A stretch of 28,127 nucleotides of DNA. Source: Isohypsibius dastychi (lineage: Eukaryota > Tardigrada > Eutardigrada > Parachela > Isohypsibiidae). Where the stretch lies: positions 1-28,127 of the forward strand of contig JAQIWT010000213.1 in assembly GCA_034696485.1 (NCBI GenBank), given 5' to 3'. The notes beneath the pieces were generated by a model that saw only the letters and a list, made by a program, of their open reading frames with translations, had not been told where the DNA came from and did no database searches. Shown here piece by piece: positions 8,994-18,460 of the stretch (position 1 is its first letter; each line of letters starts with the position of its first letter). Both the position numbers and the translations under genes were made by a program.

Positions 8994-9677
8994 AGTCAGG
9001 TGAAAGTTATCCGCTTCAGCGCAGCATTGGATTTGCTCATTTCCCGGGTTTTCACACATAGGCTACGCCGTTGCGGGGGTGGAGGATAGCTTCAGTAACG
9101 TAATCTCACATGGTACAAAAACCAGAATTTATACCGCAGTTTACTCTGTTGCGTATTGTAATCCAAGAAATGCTGCGCTTCCACAACTCACAGGAATTCG
9201 GTATAAAAACATTTATGGTAGTTAAGCGTAGTAATTTAGTTTAGCCGACTTCACCAATGAACCTTGGTTCCAGTTCAAAGGATGAAATTCTCGCAAACCG
9301 GTAGAAATATAGATTTATCTAGCAGAAAGCCCAGATGTTATTGTACAAACCAACTGAGTAGGTCTTTGAAGTCGTACGACTGTCCCCTTCTTGTTGCAGA
9401 CCGCCTTCTTGTTGCAGTTTCTCAACTTTGCGGGGCGAGGTGTGACTTAAAAAGTGCAAGTTATGGTATACACGCCTGTTCCAACAACACTTATGCCGCA
9501 CATGCCCAGATGTAGTACCTGTTAGAACATCGCTGTGGGAAGATCATAGACACCACGCCATATGTGAAAAGGCCGCTACCCAGCTTCTATTAGCCGAACG
9601 ATTAACTCAGCATGCATACTAGTTGATAGATTTCATATGAATATGTTCAGAAAAACGTTGCTGGTGCATGGAGTAAC

Positions 9678-9690
9678 GGGGGGGGGGGGG
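9678..9690. repeat. G13 homopolymer
   Basis: Thirteen consecutive G residues on the plus strand. Confidence 0.9.
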
Positions 9691-9765
9691 ACACCAATGC
9701 TGGTTGATTGGTTTTGATCAATCAACATTTTTTTCCAGTTGTTTGCTAAAGCAAAGGTCTCCACA

Positions 9766-9839
9766 AAATTCTCTGGAAACTTAGCCCCACCTCCAATACT
9801 AGACGGATGGGAGGTGGGGCTTGGGTTTCCAGAGAATTT
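9766..9839. repeat. Foldback inverted repeat with 29-30 bp arms
   Basis: The left arm AAATTCTCTGGAAACTTAG and following GCCCCACCTCC pair almost perfectly with the right arm GGAGGTGGGGCTTGGGTTTCC and following AGAGAATTT. The loop is about 15 nt. This is a strong hairpin on either strand. A minus-strand open frame crosses it, but the hairpin explains the sequence better. Confidence 0.8.
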
Positions 9840-10749
9840 CATGAAGATCTGTAGTCTGGTGGGCTCAGTGTAGTTTGGAAAAAAACTCATGTAAGATGAG
9901 AAATCTTGACGAGATCTATTGAACGATATATGTTTCGAATTGATTGAATCAAGAACAGGTGGCGTTTCCACATCAAAGAAAGTATCGATGGGCTTCCACA
10001 AGAACCATAAAGTATTTTGGTTCTTACAGGTAGTCTAGTATATCGATTGCTTAACCGAATTCAGTCAAGGTATCAGTCAAGGGACATGGCAACAGATCGA
10101 GCGAACCAAATCACAGACCCTGTGATCTCTTGATATGATCAGCCAAAACGAGTCTGGCCCATCTAATCGGTTACTTGATCACTGATTGATGAAATTTGCA
10201 ATGGCTTCACTGTAGTCGTAGTGTATCTTCGCCGTTGTCCCAATCACATTACTCTCTTGGCCATTTTAACCTGATTTTCCCTGACTCATTTGAGATTGGT
10301 TGGCAACGTTAAGGATAATCAGCGTTCAACTCTGGCTAAAAAAGCTGTAAGATTTTGCTGACATAGTTCTCTTCATACTGAACTTCAGTTGAGTTCGGGA
10401 CAATTCTGAAAATGATCAGATCACCAGTCCAGTGTGATGATCCAGTGTGTTCACCGGTTCAGTGTTCAGTTCAGTGTAATTTTTTGGGCTGTTGAGCGCT
10501 CTAGACTACGTGTCTACAACACGCTAAAATGACATGATCTTTGCAGATGGCAAAAGTTACAGTTCTGCGGGCGTCGCTTGCTTCCTATTCGGGACCCAAT
10601 TCGAGAAGCACATGGTTGCTATGGCGATTCACGTAAAATGACTGTGGACCGTTGCCGCTCGGCTGGAGCAAAGACTGCCTTACAACTGCCTTCAGCATGA
10701 TCCATGAAGTCATGACAGGCCATAGAAATTCCGAGTTTGTGAACAAGCA

Positions 10750-12052
10750 ATGTTTGCTTTTCGCGTATGTCGGATTGTTGCAACTTTAGTTCACCGCGCA
10801 GCTTTTTTATTGTTTGCTGATTTGCTGGCTCAAAACAAGTGGTATTGTGTCAATCTTTTCACAGCTGCGCTTGATTCAATCCACACTTCATCAACCTCCG
10901 ATTATTTTTCACGATTTTCCGATTCTGGTTTCATCTTAGCAGGTGCTGGTAAGGTGCGTCATTTCGACAGTTAATTGTTGGTTTACTGGCAGTCTCGTCG
11001 TAGGGTTTGCTGTTTGCTGGTGGATGGTGCATTTTTTGGGAACACGAGAGATTTGGTACAACGGGGTTGTGATTGAATTATCTATCTTGGTCTACATTCT
11101 CAGTTATCTAAGCAATTTGGCATTTACCACCACAAGTTGTATTGTTCCGATATTTATCACTGGATTAATGATGGTACTTGTCGACAGCTATCGATATTAT
11201 GTTTATCAGCTTCGGCGGACTGATCCGGAGCAAACGTTCTATCGCCTTTCCCAGCTCAGGAAACCATTTGTTCCCCGTCGAGCACTTCAAATCATCCAAT
11301 TCACCCCATGTATATATTCTGCCCTGCAGCTTTTCAAAGCTCACTTTCATGAAATCACATTCCATCGACTGAAGTATTTTTTTGGCATGGCCGATGCTCT
11401 GGTTTTCATCGGGATCAATTTGGATCTAGGACTTATTATTCTGACACGTGTCACTGCTACTCTCAGATTTGCGTATGAGCAGTTTTCGTTCAGGAATTTT
11501 TCATATCTGTGTCAGTTCAGTATCACTGGATCCTACAATTTTGTCCTTCGTGACGCTGGATGGCTGGCAGTTTCAGCTGACCAACTGCAAATTACCTGGC
11601 TGATCTTTCTCATTTTCAAACTCTGTGCGATAAGCGCAATATGGACACAGCTCCCCGAAGACGATGATGACTTCCTCACATTCGTCGCTGATGAGATATC
11701 TGCAAGCGCACTTGCCACAACTGCTGCAGTTTATCTAGCTTGTATCGTCACGGGATTCATATTGTCCAGCATTGGTGCCATATTCACCTGTTGCGCAGGC
11801 ATTTCATCACACAGCAAAGTCCATCACGAAACGTACAACACCGTCCAACACATCCGATGGATGGCCTTGCCCTGGGTGATATGCCCAGCTAATAGGATAA
11901 ACCTGGTGCTCCATGCAATGATGTACGTCAAAGAGTATATGATGACTGGTGGGCAAGATGTGAAACAGAACGCACAAGATGCATTCTTCATACCCAAAAA
12001 AATTATAACTGGGACTCTCCAGGGGTATATCAATCACCATGGCAAAATATAG
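10750..12052 (+). CDS. Multipass membrane protein, probable N-terminal part of a TRC8-like E3 ligase
   Basis: The long frame runs from about 10943 to TAA 12050-12052 without interruption. A preceding frame from ATG 10750 probably supplies the N-terminus, but the junction near 10943-10992 is unresolved: acceptors at cttagcag|10943 and ggcag|10993 and a GTAAGG at 10949 are all present. The product has about seven hydrophobic segments, followed by a polar C-terminal stretch. An acidic PEDDDDF motif precedes a long membrane segment ending in GAIF. Hydrophobic layout and local similarity resemble the TRC8-N region of RNF139/RNF145, endoplasmic reticulum sterol-related ubiquitin ligases. The RING domain is in the next frame, 850 nt downstream (12906-13646), so these two are probably one gene split by an intron I could not place. 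The family call is an inference from layout and is moderate at best. Confidence 0.55.
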
Positions 12053-12905
12053 TATTGTGTAATTACCACCTTGATGGGATAAAGGTGGTAGGGTCAGATC
12101 TCGTTGTAGTGTCATGGCATCGCAGATGATTCAGCCACATTCATGCTGGGTTCGTACGTGGAAACTGGCGTCCACAGGTTAAACGTGTTTGCTGTTTTTT
12201 GCCATGATTCGTTCAAGCAGAACAATTACCTACTCCCCTGCGTCAACCTGTGCCAAATTAAGAAGTTGTGCAACCACAGAACTACCTGGCACGATCTAAA
12301 CTAGGGCCTCTCGTGAAATTTCACGGCTCAGTAGTCAAATTTGCTCGCCTCCAAGCATCTCAAATGACAGAATGTGTCACTTTGTATTGAGAGCCTATCA
12401 AATTCAAATTCAAATCCAAATGACATTCATGAGTTTCCGGATAATTTCGAACTCAAATTTGAGCTTGTAAGTTTTGGTGGCCTGCCCAGGGTCGTTAAAT
12501 GGTGGTGATTTCAGTGGGCATCCTTGAGAAAATTTGTGGCGTGTTTGGCTGAACCTAGTTGGAACTGCATGCCAACTTGATGTGATCAGATTTTCGGTTG
12601 AGTAAATTTCGAAATTATCACTCCATCCTCATGCGCTACAACATCACAGCGTGTGATGATTACCCATGCTCACCCAGCTCCATACAGCTTGTCCACGCCC
12701 CACGCACACCAGCTAGCAAACGCAATCATTTAACCACACTAAGCCATCCTCATCCGGCAAAATGCTGAAGAATATAAGGCGCTGCGATATTTAAGATGTA
12801 TCTTATAAACGGTTTAATTCAAGGGTTCAAATTTCATATTTAGTTTTTTTAAGGTTTGCTCATCTGCCGCTCTGTGGTAAACTGATTCACGATGTTGGCG
12901 AGGCG
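12053..12905 (+). other. Probable intron or spacer between membrane part and RING part
   Basis: No open frame of note is seen. Short repeated TTCAAATTCAAAT-type sequence lies near 12398-12420. If the flanking frames form one gene this is mostly intron; if not, it is intergenic and includes the promoter of the RING gene. Confidence 0.35.
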
Positions 12906-13646
12906 GTGAAAAGAAGGTGTTGCTGCGGAGAAATGTCCTGGACCTGCGCTCTTGGGGGAGCCATTGCAATAGCAATTTATACGGCTCTTTCATACCACGC
13001 CTTCATATTTATTGACATCGGAACTGCGGATGTATCACCGTGCTTTTCTCAAACAATTCACCACATGTGTTACATTTGGATGGTCCACAACAGTCTTGTC
13101 ACGATATTGGAGCTTGTAACTATGATCGTTTATCAAGGGCTTGTTGATATGGTGTCAAGGAGCAACCTACAACGAGGAGCTCGAGCATATCGAATATGCG
13201 CAGCCAGCGTGGCAATCATTGCCCTTACTGCTGTGAATGTATTATCCCTGAAAGAAACGTATTTTTCCGCCGGTTTGACATCCACATCTCCAACATGTGG
13301 CTACAGAGACGCAGCTCATAATTTCCTCGAAATCCTGTCTCGTTTCGGTTTCGTCTGTGTTCTCTTAACGAGAAGATATGAGGGGTACTCAGATGTTGCA
13401 AAGATGGAAATACAAACTTACAACCTGAACTCAAATTCAGTGCGCAAGTGCGAAGCCAATTTGTCGTGTAACCTTTGTTACACAACTGACGACCCTCGAC
13501 ATTTGCTAAAACTTGGTTGTGAACATTTGTTTCATATTTGTTGTTTTGAAAGCTGGGTGAATATTGGTACTATGTGCCCTGTGTGCCGGTCTTACTTCAG
13601 AAGATGCGATATTCAGCACATTTTCTATGTTCCAGATAAAGACTGA
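12906..13646 (+). CDS. RING-H2 finger membrane protein, probable C-terminal part of a TRC8-like E3 ubiquitin ligase
   Basis: The open frame reaches TGA at 13644-13646. The first ATG is at about 12933, but the frame is open further 5', so an upstream splice acceptor is likely. Counting from 12906, hydrophobic segments lie near residues 14-38, 51-80, 95-115 and 136-155. They are followed by a complete RING-H2: Cys188, Cys191, Cys205, His207, His210, Cys213, Cys224, Cys227 (C-x2-C-x13-C-x-H-x2-H-x2-C-x10-C-x2-C), with the usual Trp (W217) and CPVC ending. Such fingers bind two zinc ions and recruit a ubiquitin-conjugating enzyme. The last membrane helix, a TRR linker and the RING are arranged as in RNF139/RNF145. 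An RNFT-type ligase is an alternative. The RING itself is certain; the subfamily is an inference. Confidence 0.75.
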   Translation: MKRRCCCGEMSWTCALGGAIAIAIYTALSYHAFIFIDIGTADVSPCFSQTIHHMCYIWMVHNSLVTILELVTMIVYQGLVDMVSRSNLQRGARAYRICAASVAIIALTAVNVLSLKETYFSAGLTSTSPTCGYRDAAHNFLEILSRFGFVCVLLTRRYEGYSDVAKMEIQTYNLNSNSVRKCEANLSCNLCYTTDDPRHLLKLGCEHLFHICCFESWVNIGTMCPVCRSYFRRCDIQHIFYVPDKD

Positions 13647-14028
13647 CAATTATCCATAGGTGCGTTTTTCTAATGGTTTATTGAGAAACACGGTACTTGT
13701 CTTTGAGACCGTACCCAATTTTCCAGCCATGCAGGGATTGTGGCAAGCGCGTATCATTTCAGGATGTTGGCTTCAGTGCTCCATCGGCAAAAGGAATCTG
13801 ACCGTTAGTCCATTAGATTACTGTAACATGTAGCTTCGAAAATTAGAACTACCTTCAGCTGCAAAGCGATTTAGAAATATCGAAAAATTACAACAGCCGT
13901 CAGAGTTGGTAGTTTCGACCGATAAAATTAACAGCGGCACAACAGATAGTTTTCTGCTGTGCCTCCCCAGTTTTGTGAGGAAGTCAGAAGTGAAATCTCT
14001 GAAGTGAAGGCGTCTGACTGCGTTCGAA
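13647..14028. other. Intergenic, nothing recognised
   Basis: Region after the RING gene. No AATAAA was noticed close to the stop. A short minus-strand frame at 13818-14084 overlaps repeat sequence and is not called. Confidence 0.45.
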
Positions 14029-14052
14029 TTTTTGTCCACCCCCCAAGGGGGG
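14029..14052 (+). repeat. C/G-rich core shared with 6139-6280
   Basis: The string TTTTTGTCC, a C6 run, AA and a G6 run recurs from the two units at 6139 and 6217. In both places a 19-bp repeat array follows a few hundred bases downstream. Confidence 0.6.
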
Positions 14053-14230
14053 TAGACTATGAATCCCCCCTTCGAAGTGACCACTCTAGTGGCTCCACCA
14101 CTTCTCCACTTTTCAGTTTACTCTGATTGGCCAGCCACACCCCCTTTCCTTTGTTCTCGGCCCGTAGCTCCACCCCCCTGTTGCAGGATCTGGCTTTTTT
14201 TTGCCCAGGCGAGGCCAGTTTCCAGTTTCA

Positions 14231-14303
14231 TGTTACGTCACATGACACGCTACGTCACGTATGATACGCTACGTCACATACGATACGCTACGTCACGTAC
14301 GTG
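14231..14303 (+). repeat. Dispersed 19-bp repeat array, copy 3
   Basis: This is the best-preserved copy. Three consecutive 19-bp units close to GATACGCTACGTCACGTAC are preceded by a partial one. Each unit contains TACGTCAC, a CRE/bZIP-like core. Confidence 0.85.
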
Positions 14304-14310
14304 CTAAAAA

Positions 14311-14386
14311 CGACCGGAAGTGATAAAACCAACCGGAAGTGACCAAAGCAACCGGAAGTCACAAAAACAACTGGAAGTGCCAAGAA
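14311..14386 (+). repeat. Four-unit 19-bp array of ETS-like motifs
   Basis: Four units start at about 14311, 14330, 14349 and 14368. Each contains CCGGAAGTGA or a close variant (last unit CTGGAAGTGC) followed by an A-rich tail. CCGGAAGT is the consensus of ETS-family binding sites. The period equals that of the array ending at 14303, only 7 bp away. Whether it is regulatory or merely satellite-like cannot be told from sequence. Confidence 0.8.
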
Positions 14387-15365
14387 TTTTGAAAGTCGAA
14401 TTCATATTCAAATAAAATTTTGATGTCAGAAATGTCATCAAGAAACATTGGGTGGACATGAGAAACAGTGTGAAACACTGTTTCTTAGAAAAATCACATT
14501 TTCCTCGGTATATTTCTAGTGCTTGCTACGTAATTTCAGGGTAATCTGACAAGCAACTCCGCTTTGCCGCGCTTTTTTCCAGTCATGATGTGACATACAA
14601 TTCGATAGAGAACAGTGTGATTAAGAATATGGAAGTGTCAAACCGGGCAATGGTCGAACTGGTGAAGTAGAAATGAATTCTGAAAACATGCCGTTTTTGA
14701 TGCAGTGACGTCATTTTAGGCACATTTGTCTGATAGTCCAGAGGTTGATGACGTAAACTATACGATTCGGCAGAATGATATAGATCATTCCGGCGAGAGT
14801 TGTCCAGTTCTTATCATATTCATCATGCTGAAGCAGCCTCCTAAAAATCGGAAATCATAATCCCAGCCACAATTCGAGTTCAGAAATCATATCGTTCCCA
14901 TAACAAGCATAACAAGCACGGGTCGGCAGGTCATAATGACAAGATAAAATCACCAGAAAAAAGTGTCGCTGGCATAGTTAGTCATCAAGTGCAGACCTCT
15001 CGTCCACCCACCGTGCACGCTGCCTTGTCAGCTCTTAAGCCCAATTTGGCGCGAATTACACACTTGGGAAGATTCTTTCTCCTCAGTTCTTTTGCCGAGA
15101 GGAGCTGATAACTTTACGCGGTCGGCAAGCATTCAACTGCTGACAAGAATTTACGGTAAACCGACCGTCCGCAACACCTGGATTTGGTGGCTGTTTCTTT
15201 ATAGCGGTTCCGTAAAGGTGTATGACTCTCTGAGTGAGGATGCACACTATCCAACCAGCAAAACGCTTGAGCATGTAGCGTTTATAAGGAGGTGACAATC
15301 AACCCGTTCTTCTGTGCCAGTCTATGTCCGAATTGTGGCAAGATATTGCTTCGGGTAAGTGGCGT
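14387..15365. other. Intergenic, 3' flank of the 716-aa gene
   Basis: A perfect hairpin (AGAAACAGTGT, loop GAA, ACACTGTTTCT) lies at 14461-14485. Short opposed frames at about 15083-15298 are not supported as genes. Part of this stretch is presumably the 3' UTR of the minus-strand gene that ends at 15366. Confidence 0.45.
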
Positions 15366-18144
15366 CTATACTGAAAACGATGCGCTTGTACCGTGCTCAG
15401 GGCTCCCAGCTTTATGGCCCGCTCGTCCAGTTGACAGATCACAATCCTCAATAACCACGGGCGGTGACAGCAGTTTCTTAATGGAATGCGACCCTTTTCT
15501 GGCTTGAACATTTACGACAATATCCATTTTGGATCGGAAATTGCACATATCATGCTGTCTGAAAACTTCTTGAACGATTCTTTTCACAGTATCAGTAAGG
15601 AAGAGTTCTTGTGAAGATGGCCCATTAATGGTAATGGTGCTTTGAGGTGCTTCATTAGTATCGCATTTCTGGACATATACTGTAGCCGTGACATCAGCGA
15701 TAGAGCACGAAATCTTCGATGTGACTGTCCCTGCCAAAACTTTTGCAATTGCGATTTGCAGAGCTTTTTGAATGCGATATTTGATTTTGAATAACGTTTC
15801 ATGTTTACGCGCTGGCTGTGCGTCTTGCAAGCAAGATGGTGACCGAACACTGGAATTTCTTTCTGGAAATAATTTTGGTGTCTTTTTCGGTAGATTGCTC
15901 ACTCTGACACATCCCTTGCGAAAGGCATCTCGTATCCTTGTCCCAAACGGCTCGCGATTCGCCTGTTTACACCCTAGCTGTTTTGATGTACTAGGCGGCC
16001 TTGCTCCCAGAAATTTCGGTCTTTCATCGATGCTTTTAGTGGAAAAAACCTCGCGCAGTTCAACGAGTTTACCAGTTATCTTGCTTGTTGAAACATTTTG
16101 AATAAATCGTTCAGGAATCCGAGCAGTTTCAACCGACCTAAAATACAGCAAAAAAACGAGACAAAATTCTGTCATGAAGTATAGGCTCTGTGGCTTACTT
16201 CAGAGCAATCAAACTGGGAAGGGCAACATGTGGAAGATGTAAAAACGATGTCATAGATGGAGCGTGCAGCGAGCCGGTTGCGATCAGCTCCTTGAAGGTT
16301 GTGCCATGCTCAACAGACTGCAGCAATACTGCACCCCGCTCATATTCGTGGAAAGTATCGGCTTCCTCTGCTCTTCGATGGTCCATGATTGCTACCTCGT
16401 CTTTAGAAGGTTCTCGGTGTAACAATACGGAATGATGAACGTGGTGGGTGGAAGTCTTGGAACTCGTTTTCATCTCCGCTGGAGATAAGAGGTGCTCTGA
16501 GGAGGGTACATGAGTCGAGTTTGTGATTGGTTTCGCATCTGAATGAACCAGTAATGGATCAATTTTGATCAGTGACGCTTTTTTTGCAGGCGATTGGGTC
16601 GCTTCTGCATCTACAGCGGTAAGACCATCCTCAACAAGCATGGTGTCTGTTCCCGGTGTTTCCCTATGTGATAGGCCAGAAGCACCAGCGGGCGGAAGTT
16701 GGGCCGTTTCTTGAAGTGTAACATCTCGTGATATCTCATGCGCGGCTGGGATTTGAGAAGAGAGCGGTTGCAAACTTGACCGTGTGGAGGTCTCTCTATC
16801 AGAAAATCCCATCAGTGGTGTAACCATTTTATCCGGTCGGGTTAACTGAGTTATCTGATCTTCGGCGGTGTGTCTTTGCTCCGTTTGAATTTCTGTAAAA
16901 ATAATGAAATGTTAAACAACATGATAAATATCAAGATATACATTACAACCAAATCATAGCGCACAGAAACCTGTTGATTTTCTCATGTTGTGGCAAATCG
17001 TCAGACATAATAATGTTTAACCGTACGTGAAACAACAACAAACAAGAAAAATTCGTGTCCAGGGCTCTTCTTTATATCAAACTCAGTTACACTGTCTGCA
17101 GAAGACATCTAGAAAGCGATGAAAAACTGAGTTCAATTCGGTCTCAGGCAGCTACATATTATTATGTGATAACAGCAAACCAGTGGAAGTGGATTTCTCG
17201 CCGCTTTATTGAGTACTGAAGCGTGGATAAAGCGTGAGAATCCCGCTTTCCCGTTTTACTGGCAGTATTTTGGGAAATCGTCAGAAGTTCCCTGTACAGA
17301 TAGCAGACCGTCATTTCCCCCTTATTCCAGGTTTAGGGGCTCTGGCGGTTCGTACTAAAAAGTGGTAGAGCGTCAAGTTTCGCACTGGCGGGGTGGCGAA
17401 TATCGTGAGGTTTCTGTGAAACATGATGACATAGGGAATTTAATGAGCTGTTGACTTACTGGATTCTTGGTGGATATCGTTAGCCATGCTGAGGCGTTGT
17501 ATGGTTTGAGATTTGCTATTCTCGCGAAATGATTGTTTGTTCCCGTGTTCACGGCTTATATTGGTTGTCTCGACACTGCCTTCCGCAGGGGAAAATTCAC
17601 TTGACTGAATGCTCTTTCTCGGTATTCGTTCTCGTCCCTCTTCTGCTAGAAACGGTATGGCGGATTCAGATCCACTTGAGCATTCGGTTTCTGAAACGGT
17701 CGACCCGACCTCATTGCGAGTCGAATGATTCATGGAGATATTCTCAGAACCAGGAGTTTCCTCTTGCTCTCCGGGCTCATCAAGCAGTTCTGCACCTCTT
17801 TCCGAAGTGTCAGGCTGATGTTCCGCTTCAAAAAAATCTTCTGTGCTTTGGTCATCCGGACATTCTTCACCAGGTTGAGATGTCACCATATCAAAACTCT
17901 GCGACCTTTGAAGAGAAGTAAATCGTGCGTTGTCTGATTCTTCGGCTTCAGGGGACATGATTGGAAGTACATCATCTTGGGAAGAAAGATGCTCCTGCAA
18001 CGTCGCCAACGAAGAGCGTTGGCCACTTCCGCTTGGAAGCAGCTCACTGGATCGGCTGACATTTGGTGCGATGCGATTGTTCCTTATGGTTGATGAACTA
18101 GTGGAACTTGACGATGATACGGCATTTCCCTGCAACAATGTCAT
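15366..18144 (-). CDS. Hypothetical 716-aa protein, disordered Ser-rich N-terminus and folded C-terminal region
   Basis: Three exons are placed: 18144-17460, 16892-16199 and 16137-15366. The introns are 567 nt (A|GTAAGT to TTTACAG) and 61 nt (AA|GTAAGC to TATTTTAG). All junctions keep frame, giving 717 codons including TAG at 15366-15368. Residues 1 to about 460 are low-complexity: a Ser/Thr run near residues 10-20, many acidic patches, and RSQSF- and RRFS-like basic sites suggestive of phosphorylation. The last 140 residues look folded, with a basic helix (KIKYRIQKALQIAIAKVL) then alternating hydrophobic stretches (TATVYVQK, MDIVVNV). I do not recognise the family. Upstream of the ATG the frame is open to an acceptor-like TTTTCTTAG ending at 18169, either a cis-acceptor for a 5' exon or a trans-splice site. 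The gene follows the 264-aa gene on the same strand. Confidence 0.8.
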
Positions 18145-18460
18145 ACTGAACCTTCGGATACTACGGTGCTAAGAAAACACCCACAAATATTGGATGTATT
18201 ATAGTTATGACCACACCTGCGGTTCACGTGGGTTGGTGGAGGAAGGTTGAAAACTTTTGGTTGTCTACAGACTTTGTTTATTCAAGCTCACTTGAACAAA
18301 CACCACATTATTTTCTGCTAAAAATCCTGTTTGCCAAGTCTGACCTCATCTTATTCACGTCTGAGAATATGATTCATCCCGATTACATTCACGTTAGTTT
18401 TTAGGTACTGGAAATCCTTGATTTCTTTCCGCCTAGTGACCCGAGTCGAGTGAGTTAAGT

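Larger units (their letters stand above)
8995..10749. other. Intergenic with repeats, no firm gene
   Basis: The stretch contains an 18-bp direct duplication carrying two splice-acceptor-like TTCTTGTTGCAG strings (9382-9417), a G13 run (9678-9690), a short GTTGATTG/CAATCAAC hairpin near 9700 and the foldback at 9766-9839. A plus-strand frame at about 9264-9515 has no recognised domain. Near 10380-10480 the string TTCAGTG and relatives recur several times without clear structure. Confidence 0.45.

Noticed and set aside
17529-17921. 130-codon plus-strand open frame
   Set aside because: It is fully antisense to a phase-consistent exon of the 716-aa gene and lacks splice or domain support.
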